A stretch of 64,000 bases of DNA. It comes from Nocardioides sp. BGMRC 2183. GTDB taxonomy: Bacteria; Actinomycetota; Actinomycetes; Propionibacteriales; Nocardioidaceae. The notes beneath the pieces were generated by a model that saw nothing but the letters and a program-made list of their open reading frames with translations, did no database searches and was not told the DNA's origin. The translations under genes were made by a program, and so were the position numbers. Below are positions 1 to 7,645 of this stretch, piece after piece. The stretch is taken from NCBI GenBank assembly GCA_008123405.1, contig VSSA01000009.1:62001-126000 (forward strand), in the 5' to 3' direction. The number at the start of each line of letters is the position of its first letter. The first letter of the stretch is position 1.

Positions 1-111
1 TCGATGGGCAAGGACGACCTGTACCCGTTCGTGATCCCGGACCGGGTGGTGGAGAAGCTCGCGTTCGTGGCCGGGCTGTTCACCCCTGCGACCCGGGACC
101 GAAGTGGGTAG
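1..111 (+). CDS. C-terminal end of a putative zinc-binding metallopeptidase (partial)
   Basis: Only the last 36 codons are inside the window; the frame is open from base 1 and stops with TAG at 109-111. The tail reads SMGKDDLYPFVIPDRVVEKL, followed by AFVAGLF. This resembles from memory the end of the putative zinc-binding metallopeptidase family (Peptidase_Mx type), which closes with a 'NRSMG-DLYPFVL-P-VI-KL-FVH' block. No catalytic residues are visible because they lie upstream of the window. The assignment rests on this short tail only, so the family call is tentative; the presence of a real coding 3' end is more certain. Confidence 0.5.
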   Translation, partial: SMGKDDLYPFVIPDRVVEKLAFVAGLFTPATRDRSG

Positions 112-194
112 CGGGCGCCGTGCGAGGATGACGGGGCGGGTCACGACGCTCGGGCCCGACGACCTGCCACGACGTACCTCTGCGAGGAGAAGCC

Positions 195-1232
195 ATGTCC
201 GACCCGAACCAGCCCTCGACGCCTCCCGGGTGGTACCCCGATGGTCAGGGCAGCCAGCGCTGGTGGGACGGCACCCAGTGGACCGACCACACCCAGCCGG
301 CCGGCGGTGACGCCGGAGCCGGTGGTGCGGCGGGCGGCAGCCTGCACGACCAGCCGACCCAGATCGCTCCGAACCGAGCTGCCGACTATGGGCAGGCGAG
401 CCAGCAGGGCTACGACCCGAACCAGCAGGGCTACGACCCGAACCAGCAGGGCTACGACCCGAACCAGCAGGGCTACGACCCGAACCAGCAGGGCTACGAC
501 CCGAACCAGCAGGGTGGGTACGGCGGCGCCCAGCCAGGTCAGCCGGCATACGGCCAAGGCCCGTACGGCCAGCAGGGCTTCGGCCAGCAGGCCTATGGCC
601 AGCAGGCCTATGGCGCCCCCGGGCAGCCGGGCGGCTTCGGTGCCCCGCCGAGCAGCGGCGGCAGCAAGAAGGGCCTCTGGATCGGTCTCGCCGCCGGTGG
701 CGCGGCACTGCTCCTGCTGATCTGCGGCATCGGCGGATTCTTCCTGCTCCGCGGCGGTGGGCCGGAGGACACCGCCAAGGACTACGTCGCGGCGATCCTG
801 GACGACGACTACGAGAAGGCCTGCGACCTGCTCACCGACGACCGCAAGAAGGAAGCCCTCGACTCCGAAGAGGTGGACGACTGCAAGGCGCTGGGCGAGA
901 AGCAGGAGGAAGCGGCCGACGACCTCGGTGACGACGGACAGTTCGAGGACACCTACGGCGAGTCGATCGACGACATCCGGGACGACATCGAATACGACTC
1001 GGAGATGGTCGAGGTCCACGACGAGACCGACTCCAAGGCGATCGTCGAGTTCGACGTGACCACCGAATACACCGGTGACAACCAGGACTACATCGACGAG
1101 GCGCTCAACGGCGAGACCAAGAGCACCGACCCGGCCTTCATCCACATGGCCAAGGAGGACGGGGACTGGAAGGTCTCCGACGAGTGCAACAGCAAGGACT
1201 GTGAGGAGTCCTCCACCCCCGAGGTGGAGTGA
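195..1232 (+). CDS. DUF2510 membrane protein with GYDPNQQ repeats
   Basis: 345 aa. Residues about 10-45 form a DUF2510 module (WYPDGQGSQRWWDG core), a Trp-rich cytoplasmic domain common in actinobacterial envelope proteins. A Gln/Gly/Tyr-rich linker follows with five perfect GYDPNQQ heptads (residues about 72-106). One transmembrane helix sits at about 161-186 and an acidic exported domain at about 190-345 carries four cysteines, enough for two disulfides. The exported part resembles DUF4878/lumazine-binding-like stalk domains only in general style. The ATG at 195 follows GAGGAGAAG. Function is unknown; the architecture suggests an envelope protein with a flexible cytoplasmic spacer. Confidence 0.85.
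   Translation: MSDPNQPSTPPGWYPDGQGSQRWWDGTQWTDHTQPAGGDAGAGGAAGGSLHDQPTQIAPNRAADYGQASQQGYDPNQQGYDPNQQGYDPNQQGYDPNQQGYDPNQQGGYGGAQPGQPAYGQGPYGQQGFGQQAYGQQAYGAPGQPGGFGAPPSSGGSKKGLWIGLAAGGAALLLLICGIGGFFLLRGGGPEDTAKDYVAAILDDDYEKACDLLTDDRKKEALDSEEVDDCKALGEKQEEAADDLGDDGQFEDTYGESIDDIRDDIEYDSEMVEVHDETDSKAIVEFDVTTEYTGDNQDYIDEALNGETKSTDPAFIHMAKEDGDWKVSDECNSKDCEESSTPEVE
408..512 (+). repeat. Five perfect 21-bp coding tandem repeats
   Basis: Five units of 21 bp beginning GGCTACGACCCGAACCAGCA run head to tail at 408, 429, 450, 471 and 492. Each encodes GYDPNQQ of the DUF2510 protein. The units are identical at the DNA level, not only in protein, which indicates recent expansion or ongoing homogenisation. 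A change of one unit keeps the reading frame. Confidence 0.95.
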
Positions 1233-1275
1233 ACGCCTTCCCTGGAGCCACCACGGCGCCGCAGCGAGGACCCCG

Positions 1276-2133
1276 GTGAGGGGGGTCTGCGCTGCGGCGC
1301 TGGTCGTCGTGGCCACGCTGATCGCACCGATCGTGATCGCGGCCGACTGGGCCTACCAGCGCACCAGCGACGCGGACACCTACGTCGACACCGTCGCCCC
1401 GCTCGCCGAGGAGCCGGAGCTGCGGGACCAGTTGGCCGACGAGCTCGGTGTGGCCGGCGCCGCGGCGGTGCGCGAGAACAGCCCGGTGCCACTGCCCGAC
1501 GGCATCGACGAGCTGGTGGCCACCGCCGCCGACACGGTGGTGCAGAACCCCGGCTTCGACGAGTTCTGGCGCGAAGCCAACCGGGAGCTGCACCGGGAGT
1601 TCATGCGCCTGGTCCGCGACGGCACCGACGACGACCAGGACGGCTGGGTCCGGATCGACGTCAGCCCGCTCTTCGAGGACGTGGTGGACCGTCTCGGTGA
1701 CGCCGGCGTGCCGGTGTCGCTCCTCCCCGAGATCCAGGTGGAGATCCCCCTGGTGCGCGAGTCCACTCTGCTGGAGCAGCGGGACCGCTACCTGCTGCTC
1801 GAGGACATCGCCCGGATCGGACCGGTCGTCCTCGCCGCGCTGCTGCTGGCCGCTGTCGCTCTCGCCCCGGGCGTACGGGGCCGGCTGCGGACCGCGGGCT
1901 TCGCAGCGCTGGGCATCGCGTTGGCCGCCGGCCTCACCATGGTCGCCTCCGGGCCGCTCAGCGATCGCGCCGCGGAGGAGGCCAAACAGGGGCGGTCCGG
2001 GTTGGTGCGGCTGATCACCGAGGTGGTCCTGGAGACGCTGGGCCCGCACGCCCGCACCATTGCCCTGATCGCACTCGCGGTCGGGGCGCTGTTGCTGCTG
2101 GCGTCGTACTGGCCCCGGCGGGCGCGGGGCTGA
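1276..2133 (+). CDS. Hypothetical integral membrane protein
   Basis: 285 aa from GTG 1276, preceded by AGGA at 1267-1270. An N-terminal hydrophobic segment (residues about 5-25) is followed by an exported region of about 150 residues rich in Asp/Glu, then three C-terminal transmembrane helices (about 176-195, 203-222 and 255-275) and a short basic tail. It starts 43 bp after the DUF2510 gene and may share its transcript. No catalytic motif is visible and I do not recognise the family. The open frame extends upstream of 1276, but that part overlaps the preceding gene and has no better start. Confidence 0.75.
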   Translation: MRGVCAAALVVVATLIAPIVIAADWAYQRTSDADTYVDTVAPLAEEPELRDQLADELGVAGAAAVRENSPVPLPDGIDELVATAADTVVQNPGFDEFWREANRELHREFMRLVRDGTDDDQDGWVRIDVSPLFEDVVDRLGDAGVPVSLLPEIQVEIPLVRESTLLEQRDRYLLLEDIARIGPVVLAALLLAAVALAPGVRGRLRTAGFAALGIALAAGLTMVASGPLSDRAAEEAKQGRSGLVRLITEVVLETLGPHARTIALIALAVGALLLLASYWPRRARG

Positions 2134-2160
2134 GCAGGCGGGCACCGAAGGATCGGCCGA

Positions 2161-2194
2161 CTTGGGAGCCACGGCCAGGGCCGTGGCTCCCAAG
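2161..2194. terminator. Perfect 34-bp palindrome, likely terminator hairpin
   Basis: CTTGGGAGCCACGGCC (2161-2176) is followed by AG and its exact reverse complement (2179-2194). A 16-bp GC-rich stem with a two-base loop lies 28 bp after the stop at 2133. There is no T-run, so factor-independent termination is plausible but not proven. The left arm recurs once, unpaired, at 2323-2338 in the promoter region of the next gene, so the sequence may also be a protein-binding site. Confidence 0.6.
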
Positions 2195-2350
2195 TCCACG
2201 CCTGCTGCGCGGCGTTTCCGACTCGATCTGGCTGTGTTGGGGCCGCTCGACGTGCGATCCGGCATGCCGTCGCGTCCCCGCCTTGCCAGATCGGCCGGAA
2301 GCGCCGCTCGCGACGGCGCCGACTTGGGAGCCACGGCCTAGGCTCGCAGC

Positions 2351-2878
2351 GTGAGCGACCAGGACGTCGACGGCGGTCAGCGCCCACGCGGCCGCGCCGT
2401 GCTGTGGGTGATGCTCGCGGTCGGCGTACTGGTCGGTGTGGTGCTGATCGCGGTGGTCCGGGAGGCGGGTGAAGCGCCCACCTCCGACCTGCCCGACTCC
2501 GCCGCCGGCGCCACCTCCACCGATGCCGCAACGTCCGCATCGCCGGAGTCCCCGGAGTCGACCGAGGGCACCCCGAGCCCAGCGCCGATGCCAGCCGGGA
2601 CGCCGGGTGCCGCTGTGGAGACGTTGCTGGAGGCGATCGCCGACGGCGACTGTGCCGCCGCGACAGCGGTGGTCACCGACTCCTTCCTCGAGCACAACGG
2701 CGAGTGCAGCACCGCCCTGCCCGAGCAGTTCGCCTGGTTCCTCGGCGAGGAGACCGTCGACGACGCCACGTCGACCGCGACGGTGGTCTGCATGATGGGT
2801 GGGGAGGAGCAGCGCGAGGAGTACCGGTTCCACCTGGTCGTCGAGGACGGTGCGTGGAAGGTCGACACCATCTCGTGA
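2351..2878 (+). CDS. Membrane-anchored protein with NTF2-like C-terminal domain
   Basis: 175 aa. A single membrane helix at residues about 15-37 is followed by a Ser/Thr/Pro/Ala-rich linker and a domain from about 85 that begins AAVETLLEAIADGDC and ends DGAWKVDTIS, the pattern of DUF4878/NTF2-like exported domains. Two cysteines (about 98 and 118) could form a disulfide. GTG 2351 is chosen because TAGGCT (2339-2344) is followed by exactly six bases and then the start codon, the layout of a leaderless actinobacterial transcript, and no Shine-Dalgarno sequence is present. Function unknown. Confidence 0.75.
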   Translation: MSDQDVDGGQRPRGRAVLWVMLAVGVLVGVVLIAVVREAGEAPTSDLPDSAAGATSTDAATSASPESPESTEGTPSPAPMPAGTPGAAVETLLEAIADGDCAAATAVVTDSFLEHNGECSTALPEQFAWFLGEETVDDATSTATVVCMMGGEEQREEYRFHLVVEDGAWKVDTIS

Positions 2879-2907
2879 CGCGTCGACGCCCGGCATAACC
2901 TGGGTGC

Positions 2908-3837
2908 ATGGGACATGGGCACGGCCACGGGCACGCCGCCGGGCGCGCGGCGGACCGCCGGCGTCTGCGGTGGGCGCTGTCGGTCACCGTCACCGTCCTG
3001 GTGGTGGAGCTGTTCGGTGCCTGGGTGACCGGCTCGCTGGCACTGTTGGCCGACGCCGGCCACATGGCCACCGACGCGGGTGCCGTGGTCCTGGCACTCG
3101 GCGCGTCCTACGTCGCGGCACTGCCCGGGGGTCGCCGCTCGACGTTCGGCTATCACCGGATCGAGGTGATCGCGGCAGGCCTCAACGGGCTGATCCTGCT
3201 GGTGGTGTGCGGCTACATCGCGGTCAGTGGGCTCCAACGGCTGAGCGACCCACCGCCGGTCGAGGGGCTCCCGCTGGTCGGCTTCGCGCTGATCGGGCTG
3301 GCCGCCAACGCGGTGTCGTTGGCCATCCTCAGCCGCGGTGACCGCGGCTCGCTGAACCTGCGCGGCGCGATCAACGAGGTGATGGCCGACCTGCTCGGCT
3401 CGGTCCTCGCCGTCCTGGTCGGTCTGCTGGTCTGGCTCGGCGGCTGGTACGTCGCCGACCCGATCGCCTCCCTGGTGATCGCCGCGATGATCCTGCCGCG
3501 GGCCTTCGTGCTGATCCGCGACGTGGCGCGGGTGCTGCTCGAGATCGCGCCCGCCGAGCTCGACCTCGACGACGTGCGCCACCATCTGCTGCACGCCCCC
3601 GGCGTGGTCGAGGTGCACGACCTGCACGCGTGGACCATCACCAGCGGCATGGCCAGCCTCTCCGCGCACGTGACCGTCACCGACGACGCACTGGCCACCC
3701 GCGGCGTCGGGGAGATCCTCGACGCCCTCGACGAATGCATGACCACGCACTTCGCGGTGGAGCACACCACCTTCCAGGTGGAGCCGGTCTCGCACCGTGC
3801 GCACGAGGACCTCGGGGCGCTGCACGAGCAACGCTGA
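2908..3837 (+). CDS. Cation diffusion facilitator (CzcD/ZitB-type metal exporter)
   Basis: 309 aa. Predicted to export Zn2+ or similar divalent metals from the cytoplasm by proton exchange. The N-terminus is a His-rich tag (GHGHGHGH) typical of Zn transporters. Six transmembrane segments follow. The metal-site helices are visible as ADAGHMATDAG (residues about 46-56) and INEVMADLLGS (about 155-165), matching the HxxxD / (N/H)xxxD pattern. The cytoplasmic domain from about 205 contains VHDLHAWTI, diagnostic for CDF proteins. ATG 2908 lies six bases after TAACCT (2896-2901), so the gene is probably leaderless. Confidence 0.93.
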   Translation: MGHGHGHGHAAGRAADRRRLRWALSVTVTVLVVELFGAWVTGSLALLADAGHMATDAGAVVLALGASYVAALPGGRRSTFGYHRIEVIAAGLNGLILLVVCGYIAVSGLQRLSDPPPVEGLPLVGFALIGLAANAVSLAILSRGDRGSLNLRGAINEVMADLLGSVLAVLVGLLVWLGGWYVADPIASLVIAAMILPRAFVLIRDVARVLLEIAPAELDLDDVRHHLLHAPGVVEVHDLHAWTITSGMASLSAHVTVTDDALATRGVGEILDALDECMTTHFAVEHTTFQVEPVSHRAHEDLGALHEQR

Positions 3838-3950
3838 GCGCTGCCGACCGGGGCCGCGCCGAGTACGCCGTACCCGCCTGCGAGCGGTAGCGTGGCACCA
3901 CGGTGTGTCCGCGGTCACAGACGCCACCCCTGTCCCGTGACCCGGAGGCA

Positions 3951-3980
3951 TTGTCTGGACGACCCGGACGAGGCGGACAA
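3951..3980. promoter_or_regulatory. Imperfect inverted repeat upstream of the E1alpha gene
   Basis: TTGTCTG (3951-3957) and CGGACAA (3974-3980) pair at six of seven positions with 16 bases between, 37 bp before the E1alpha start. Mycobacterial branched-chain keto acid dehydrogenase operons are controlled by an Lrp-type regulator, so this could be an operator, but no regulator gene is adjacent and the assignment is weak. Confidence 0.3.
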
Positions 3981-4016
3981 CCCGCCGAGCCGGCCCGCTA
4001 GGAAGAGGTGCCCGAC

Positions 4017-5177
4017 GTGAACGACCCCGTCTTCGGACCGACCCCGACCGCCCCCGCGGACGAGGGCGAGCTGGTCCAGTTGCTCACCCCGGAGGGGGAG
4101 CGGGTGCACCACCCGGAGTTCGATCTCGAGCTGACCCCGGAGATGCTGCGGACCTTCTATCGCGACATGTTCCTGGTGCGGCGGCTCGACGTCGAGGCGA
4201 CCGCGCTGCAGCGACACGGCGAGCTCGGACTGTGGGCTCAGCTGCTCGGTCAGGAAGCCGCCCAGGTCGGCGCCGGCCACGCCCTGGCACGCCAGGACTT
4301 CGTCTTCCCGACCTACCGCGAGCACGGGGTGGCCTGGGTCCGTGGCGTCGACCCGGTCTCGCTGCTCGGCCTCTTCCGCGGCGTGGACAACGGCGGATGG
4401 GATCCGCACGCCCACGGCTTCAACCTCTACACGATCGTGATCGGCGCCCAGGTGCTGCACGCCGCGGGCTACGCGATGGCGTTGCAGCGCGACGGCGTGG
4501 TCGGCACTGGCGACGGCGACCGGGATGCCGCCGTCCTCGCCCACTTCGGTGACGGTGCCTCGTCCCAGGGCGACGTCAACGAGGCGTTCATCTTCGCCGC
4601 CTGGGCCAACGCTCCGGTCGTCTTCTTCTGCCAGAACAACCAGTGGGCGATCTCCGAGCCGATCGAGAAGGTCTCCCGGATTCCGCTCTACCAGCGGGCG
4701 AACGGCTTCGGCTTCCCCGGCGTCCGGGTGGACGGCAACGACGTGCTGGCCAGCTATGCCGTCACCCAGGCCGCATTGAAGCGGGCACGCGAGGGCCAGG
4801 GGCCGACGCTGATCGAGGCCTACACCTACCGGATGGGCGCGCACACCACCACCGACGACCCGACGCGTTATCGGCTGATGGAGGACGTCGAGCACTGGAA
4901 GCTCAAGGACCCGCTGGCCCGGGTCGAGGTGCATCTGCGCCGCAACGGCCTGGCCGACGACGACTTCTTCGCCGAGTTGAGCGCCGAGGCCGACGCGCTC
5001 GGGGAGCGAATGCGACGCGAGTGCCACCTCCTGCCGGACCCGCAGCCGCTGAGCATCTTCGACCGGGTCTATGCCGAGCAGACCGCCGAGTTGGCGGCAC
5101 AGCAGGCCGAGGTGGCGACGTACCTCTCCTCGTTCGCCGACCATGCCGGCGCCGGCGCCGAAGGAGGTGCGGCATGA
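4017..5177 (+). CDS. 2-oxoacid dehydrogenase E1 component, alpha subunit
   Basis: 386 aa. Decarboxylates a 2-oxoacid (branched-chain 2-oxoacid or pyruvate) with thiamine diphosphate, together with the beta subunit encoded next. The ThDP motif is clear: GDGASSQGDVNEAF near residue 178 and QNNQWAI near 205. The phosphorylation-loop region reads YRMGAHTTTDDPTRYR. GTG 4017 is preferred: AGGAAGAGG at 4000-4008 ends eight bases before it, while the alternative GTG at 4008 overlaps that ribosome site. Genes for E1alpha, E1beta and E2 are contiguous, as in mycobacterial bkdABC/pdhABC. Sequence alone does not decide between branched-chain and pyruvate substrate; actinobacterial pyruvate dehydrogenase is usually AceE-type, which favours branched-chain. 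Confidence 0.9.
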   Translation: MNDPVFGPTPTAPADEGELVQLLTPEGERVHHPEFDLELTPEMLRTFYRDMFLVRRLDVEATALQRHGELGLWAQLLGQEAAQVGAGHALARQDFVFPTYREHGVAWVRGVDPVSLLGLFRGVDNGGWDPHAHGFNLYTIVIGAQVLHAAGYAMALQRDGVVGTGDGDRDAAVLAHFGDGASSQGDVNEAFIFAAWANAPVVFFCQNNQWAISEPIEKVSRIPLYQRANGFGFPGVRVDGNDVLASYAVTQAALKRAREGQGPTLIEAYTYRMGAHTTTDDPTRYRLMEDVEHWKLKDPLARVEVHLRRNGLADDDFFAELSAEADALGERMRRECHLLPDPQPLSIFDRVYAEQTAELAAQQAEVATYLSSFADHAGAGAEGGAA

Positions 5178-6157
5178 CCACCACGACGATGAGCATGGCC
5201 AAGGCCCTCAACGCCGGCCTGCGCCGGGCGATGGAGGAGGACCCCAAGGTCGTGGTGATGGGGGAGGACGTCGGCCGGCTCGGCGGCGTCTTCCGGATCA
5301 CCGACGGTCTGCAGAAGGACTTCGGCGAAGACCGGGTGATGGACACCCCCCTGGCTGAGTCCGGCATCGTCGGCACCGCTGTCGGCATGGCGATGCGCGG
5401 CTATCGCCCGGTGGTGGAGATCCAGTTCGACGGCTTCGTCTACCCGGCCTACGACCAGATCGTCTGCCAGGTCGCCAAGTTCCACTCCCGCTCCCAGGGG
5501 CGGGTGCCGATGCCGATGGTGATCCGGATCCCGTTCGGCGGCGGCATCGGCGCGGTCGAGCACCACAGCGAGTCGCCGGAGGCGCAGTTCGCGCACACCC
5601 CCGGTCTGAAGGTGGTCGCCTGCTCCAACCCGGTCGACGCCTACTGGATGCTGCAGCAGGCGATCGCCTGCGACGACCCGGTGATCTTCCTGGAGCCCAA
5701 GCGGCACTACCACTCCACCCGGGCCGAGATCGACGACGCCGCGTCGCCCGGGCCGTTGTGGGAGTCGCGGGTGGTGCGCCCCGGCGACGCCGCCACGTTG
5801 ATCGGCTACGGGCCCACCGTCGGGACCTGCGTGGACGCGGCGGCGGTGGCTGCCGAGGAGGGCCGCTCACTGGAGGTGATCGACTTGCGCACGCTCTCGC
5901 CGCTGGACCTCGGCCCGGTCGAGGAGTCCGTACGACGCACCGGCCGCGCCATCGTCGTCCACGAGGCGCACGTCAATCTCGGCCTCGGCGCCGAGGTCGC
6001 CGCGCGGCTCACCGAGACCTGCTTCTACTCGCTCGAAGCGCCGGTGCTGCGGGTCGGTGGCTGGGACACGCCGTACCCGCCCGCCCGGGTCGAGGAGGCG
6101 TACCTTCCCGACCTGGACCGGGTGTTGGACGCCGTCGACCGCAGCTTCGCGTTCTGA
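5174..6157 (+). CDS. 2-oxoacid dehydrogenase E1 component, beta subunit
   Basis: 327 aa, normal for the family. It completes the E1 heterotetramer and supplies the conserved glutamate and K+ site for ThDP activation. Visible landmarks are VMGEDVGRLGGVFRIT near residue 30, DTPLAESGIVG near 57, and the transketolase C-terminal domain with IDLRTLSPLD near 236. The ATG at 5174 overlaps the stop of the alpha gene (ATGA), indicating translational coupling and equal expression of the two subunits. Confidence 0.93.
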   Translation: MTTTTMSMAKALNAGLRRAMEEDPKVVVMGEDVGRLGGVFRITDGLQKDFGEDRVMDTPLAESGIVGTAVGMAMRGYRPVVEIQFDGFVYPAYDQIVCQVAKFHSRSQGRVPMPMVIRIPFGGGIGAVEHHSESPEAQFAHTPGLKVVACSNPVDAYWMLQQAIACDDPVIFLEPKRHYHSTRAEIDDAASPGPLWESRVVRPGDAATLIGYGPTVGTCVDAAAVAAEEGRSLEVIDLRTLSPLDLGPVEESVRRTGRAIVVHEAHVNLGLGAEVAARLTETCFYSLEAPVLRVGGWDTPYPPARVEEAYLPDLDRVLDAVDRSFAF

Positions 6158-6184
6158 GCCGCCCGGAATCGGAGGAGACAACCA

Positions 6185-7552
6185 GTGCCTGAGTTCAAGC
6201 TTCCCGACGTCGGTGAGGGCCTCACCGAGGCCGAGATCGTGGTCTGGCGGGTCGCGGTCGGCGACACCGTCGCGGTCAACGACATCGTGGTCGAGATCGA
6301 GACCGCGAAGTCGATCGTCGAGTTGCCTTCGCCGTACGCCGGCGAGGTGACCGCCCTGTTGGTGCCCGAGGGCGAGATGGTCGAGGTCGGCACGCCGATC
6401 ATCACCATCGGGGAGGCGGTCGAGAAGGTGGTCGAGCCGGTGGCGCCATCGGTCCCCGAACGGCCCACCGTCCCGGTCGCCCCGGCCACGCCGATCGACA
6501 CCAACGTGCCGCCCGAGGGCAACCCGACACTGGTTGGCTACGGGCCGAAGCAGCGCGACCTGAAGCGCCGTCCGCGTGGCAACGCAGCGACTCCGGTCGC
6601 GAGCGAGCCAGCGCCAGCCCCTTCGGAGGCGGCCGCCTCCGAGCCGGCCGCTTCCGAGCAGGGGGCGGTGCGGGTGCTGGCCAAACCGCCTGTCCGCAAG
6701 CTCGCCAAGGACCTCGGGGTCGACCTCGCAACCCTCACCCCGACAGGACCGAACGGCACGATCTCCCGCTCCGACGTCGAGCGGGCAGGTACGACGCCCG
6801 CTGCCCCGCCGAGTGCTCCGAGCGTGGGGACGCCGATGACCGACGCGCCGCAGGCGGGCGAGACCCGCGAGCCGATCAAGGGCGTGCGCAAGCAGATGGC
6901 CGCGGCGATGGTCTCCTCCGCCTTCACCGCGCCGCACGTCACCGAGTGGGTCACCGTCGACGCAGGTGCGACGGTCGAGTTCGTGGAGCGGCTGCGCTCG
7001 CGGCGCGAGTTCCGTGAGCTGAAGGTCTCGCCCCTGCTGGTCGCCGCGAAGGCGACCCTGCTCGCGTTGCGTCGCCACCCGCTGATCAACTCCACCTGGG
7101 ACGAGCAGGCTCAAGAGGTGGTGATCAAGCACGGCGTCAATCTCGGCATCGCCGCCGACACCCCGCGCGGCCTGGTGGTGCCGAACATCAAGGACGCGCA
7201 CGCGCTGGACCTGCTCGGCCTCGCCGGTGCCCTGGAGGAGCTCACTGCGACCGCGCGGGCCGGCCGGACCCAACCTGCCGAGCTCAGCGGTGGCTCGATG
7301 ACGATCACCAACGTGGGCGTCTTCGGCGTCGACGCCGGCACCCCGATCATCAACCCCGGGGAGTCCGCGATCCTCTGTCTCGGCGCGATCCGGCCGCGGC
7401 CGTGGGTGGTGGACGACCAGGTGGTGCCGCGTCAGGTGATGACGTTGGCGCTCTCCTTCGACCACCGGCACATCGACGGCGCTACCGGCTCCCGGTTCCT
7501 CGCCGACGTGGCCGGGGTGATCGAGGATCCGGGTACCGCACTGCTTTATTGA
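6185..7552 (+). CDS. 2-oxoacid dehydrogenase E2 (dihydrolipoamide acyltransferase)
   Basis: 455 aa. Transfers the acyl group from E1 to CoA through lipoyl-lysine. Residues 1-78 are one lipoyl domain with the modified lysine in ETAKSI (K42). An Ala/Pro/Glu-rich linker follows, then the peripheral-subunit-binding domain at about 159-198 (VRKLAKDLGVD ... GTISRSDVERA), and the acyltransferase domain ending with SFDHRHIDGA near 424, which carries the catalytic His and Asp. GTG 6185 follows GGAGGAGACAACCA. It is 27 bp after E1beta. No E3 gene follows, so the complex must use a lipoamide dehydrogenase encoded elsewhere. Confidence 0.93.
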   Translation: MPEFKLPDVGEGLTEAEIVVWRVAVGDTVAVNDIVVEIETAKSIVELPSPYAGEVTALLVPEGEMVEVGTPIITIGEAVEKVVEPVAPSVPERPTVPVAPATPIDTNVPPEGNPTLVGYGPKQRDLKRRPRGNAATPVASEPAPAPSEAAASEPAASEQGAVRVLAKPPVRKLAKDLGVDLATLTPTGPNGTISRSDVERAGTTPAAPPSAPSVGTPMTDAPQAGETREPIKGVRKQMAAAMVSSAFTAPHVTEWVTVDAGATVEFVERLRSRREFRELKVSPLLVAAKATLLALRRHPLINSTWDEQAQEVVIKHGVNLGIAADTPRGLVVPNIKDAHALDLLGLAGALEELTATARAGRTQPAELSGGSMTITNVGVFGVDAGTPIINPGESAILCLGAIRPRPWVVDDQVVPRQVMTLALSFDHRHIDGATGSRFLADVAGVIEDPGTALLY

Positions 7553-7645
7553 GGCACGTCCATGGAGGCAAGGCGTGGCCGGCGGCGGGGGACGACTGTG
7601 TTGACGAGTGGTGCGAAACCCACCTGAGGGGGTAAGAAGCCTTGC

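Noticed and set aside
4008-4010. GTG 4008 as the E1alpha start
   Set aside because: It overlaps the only good ribosome-binding sequence (AGGAAGAGG); GTG 4017 has correct spacing.
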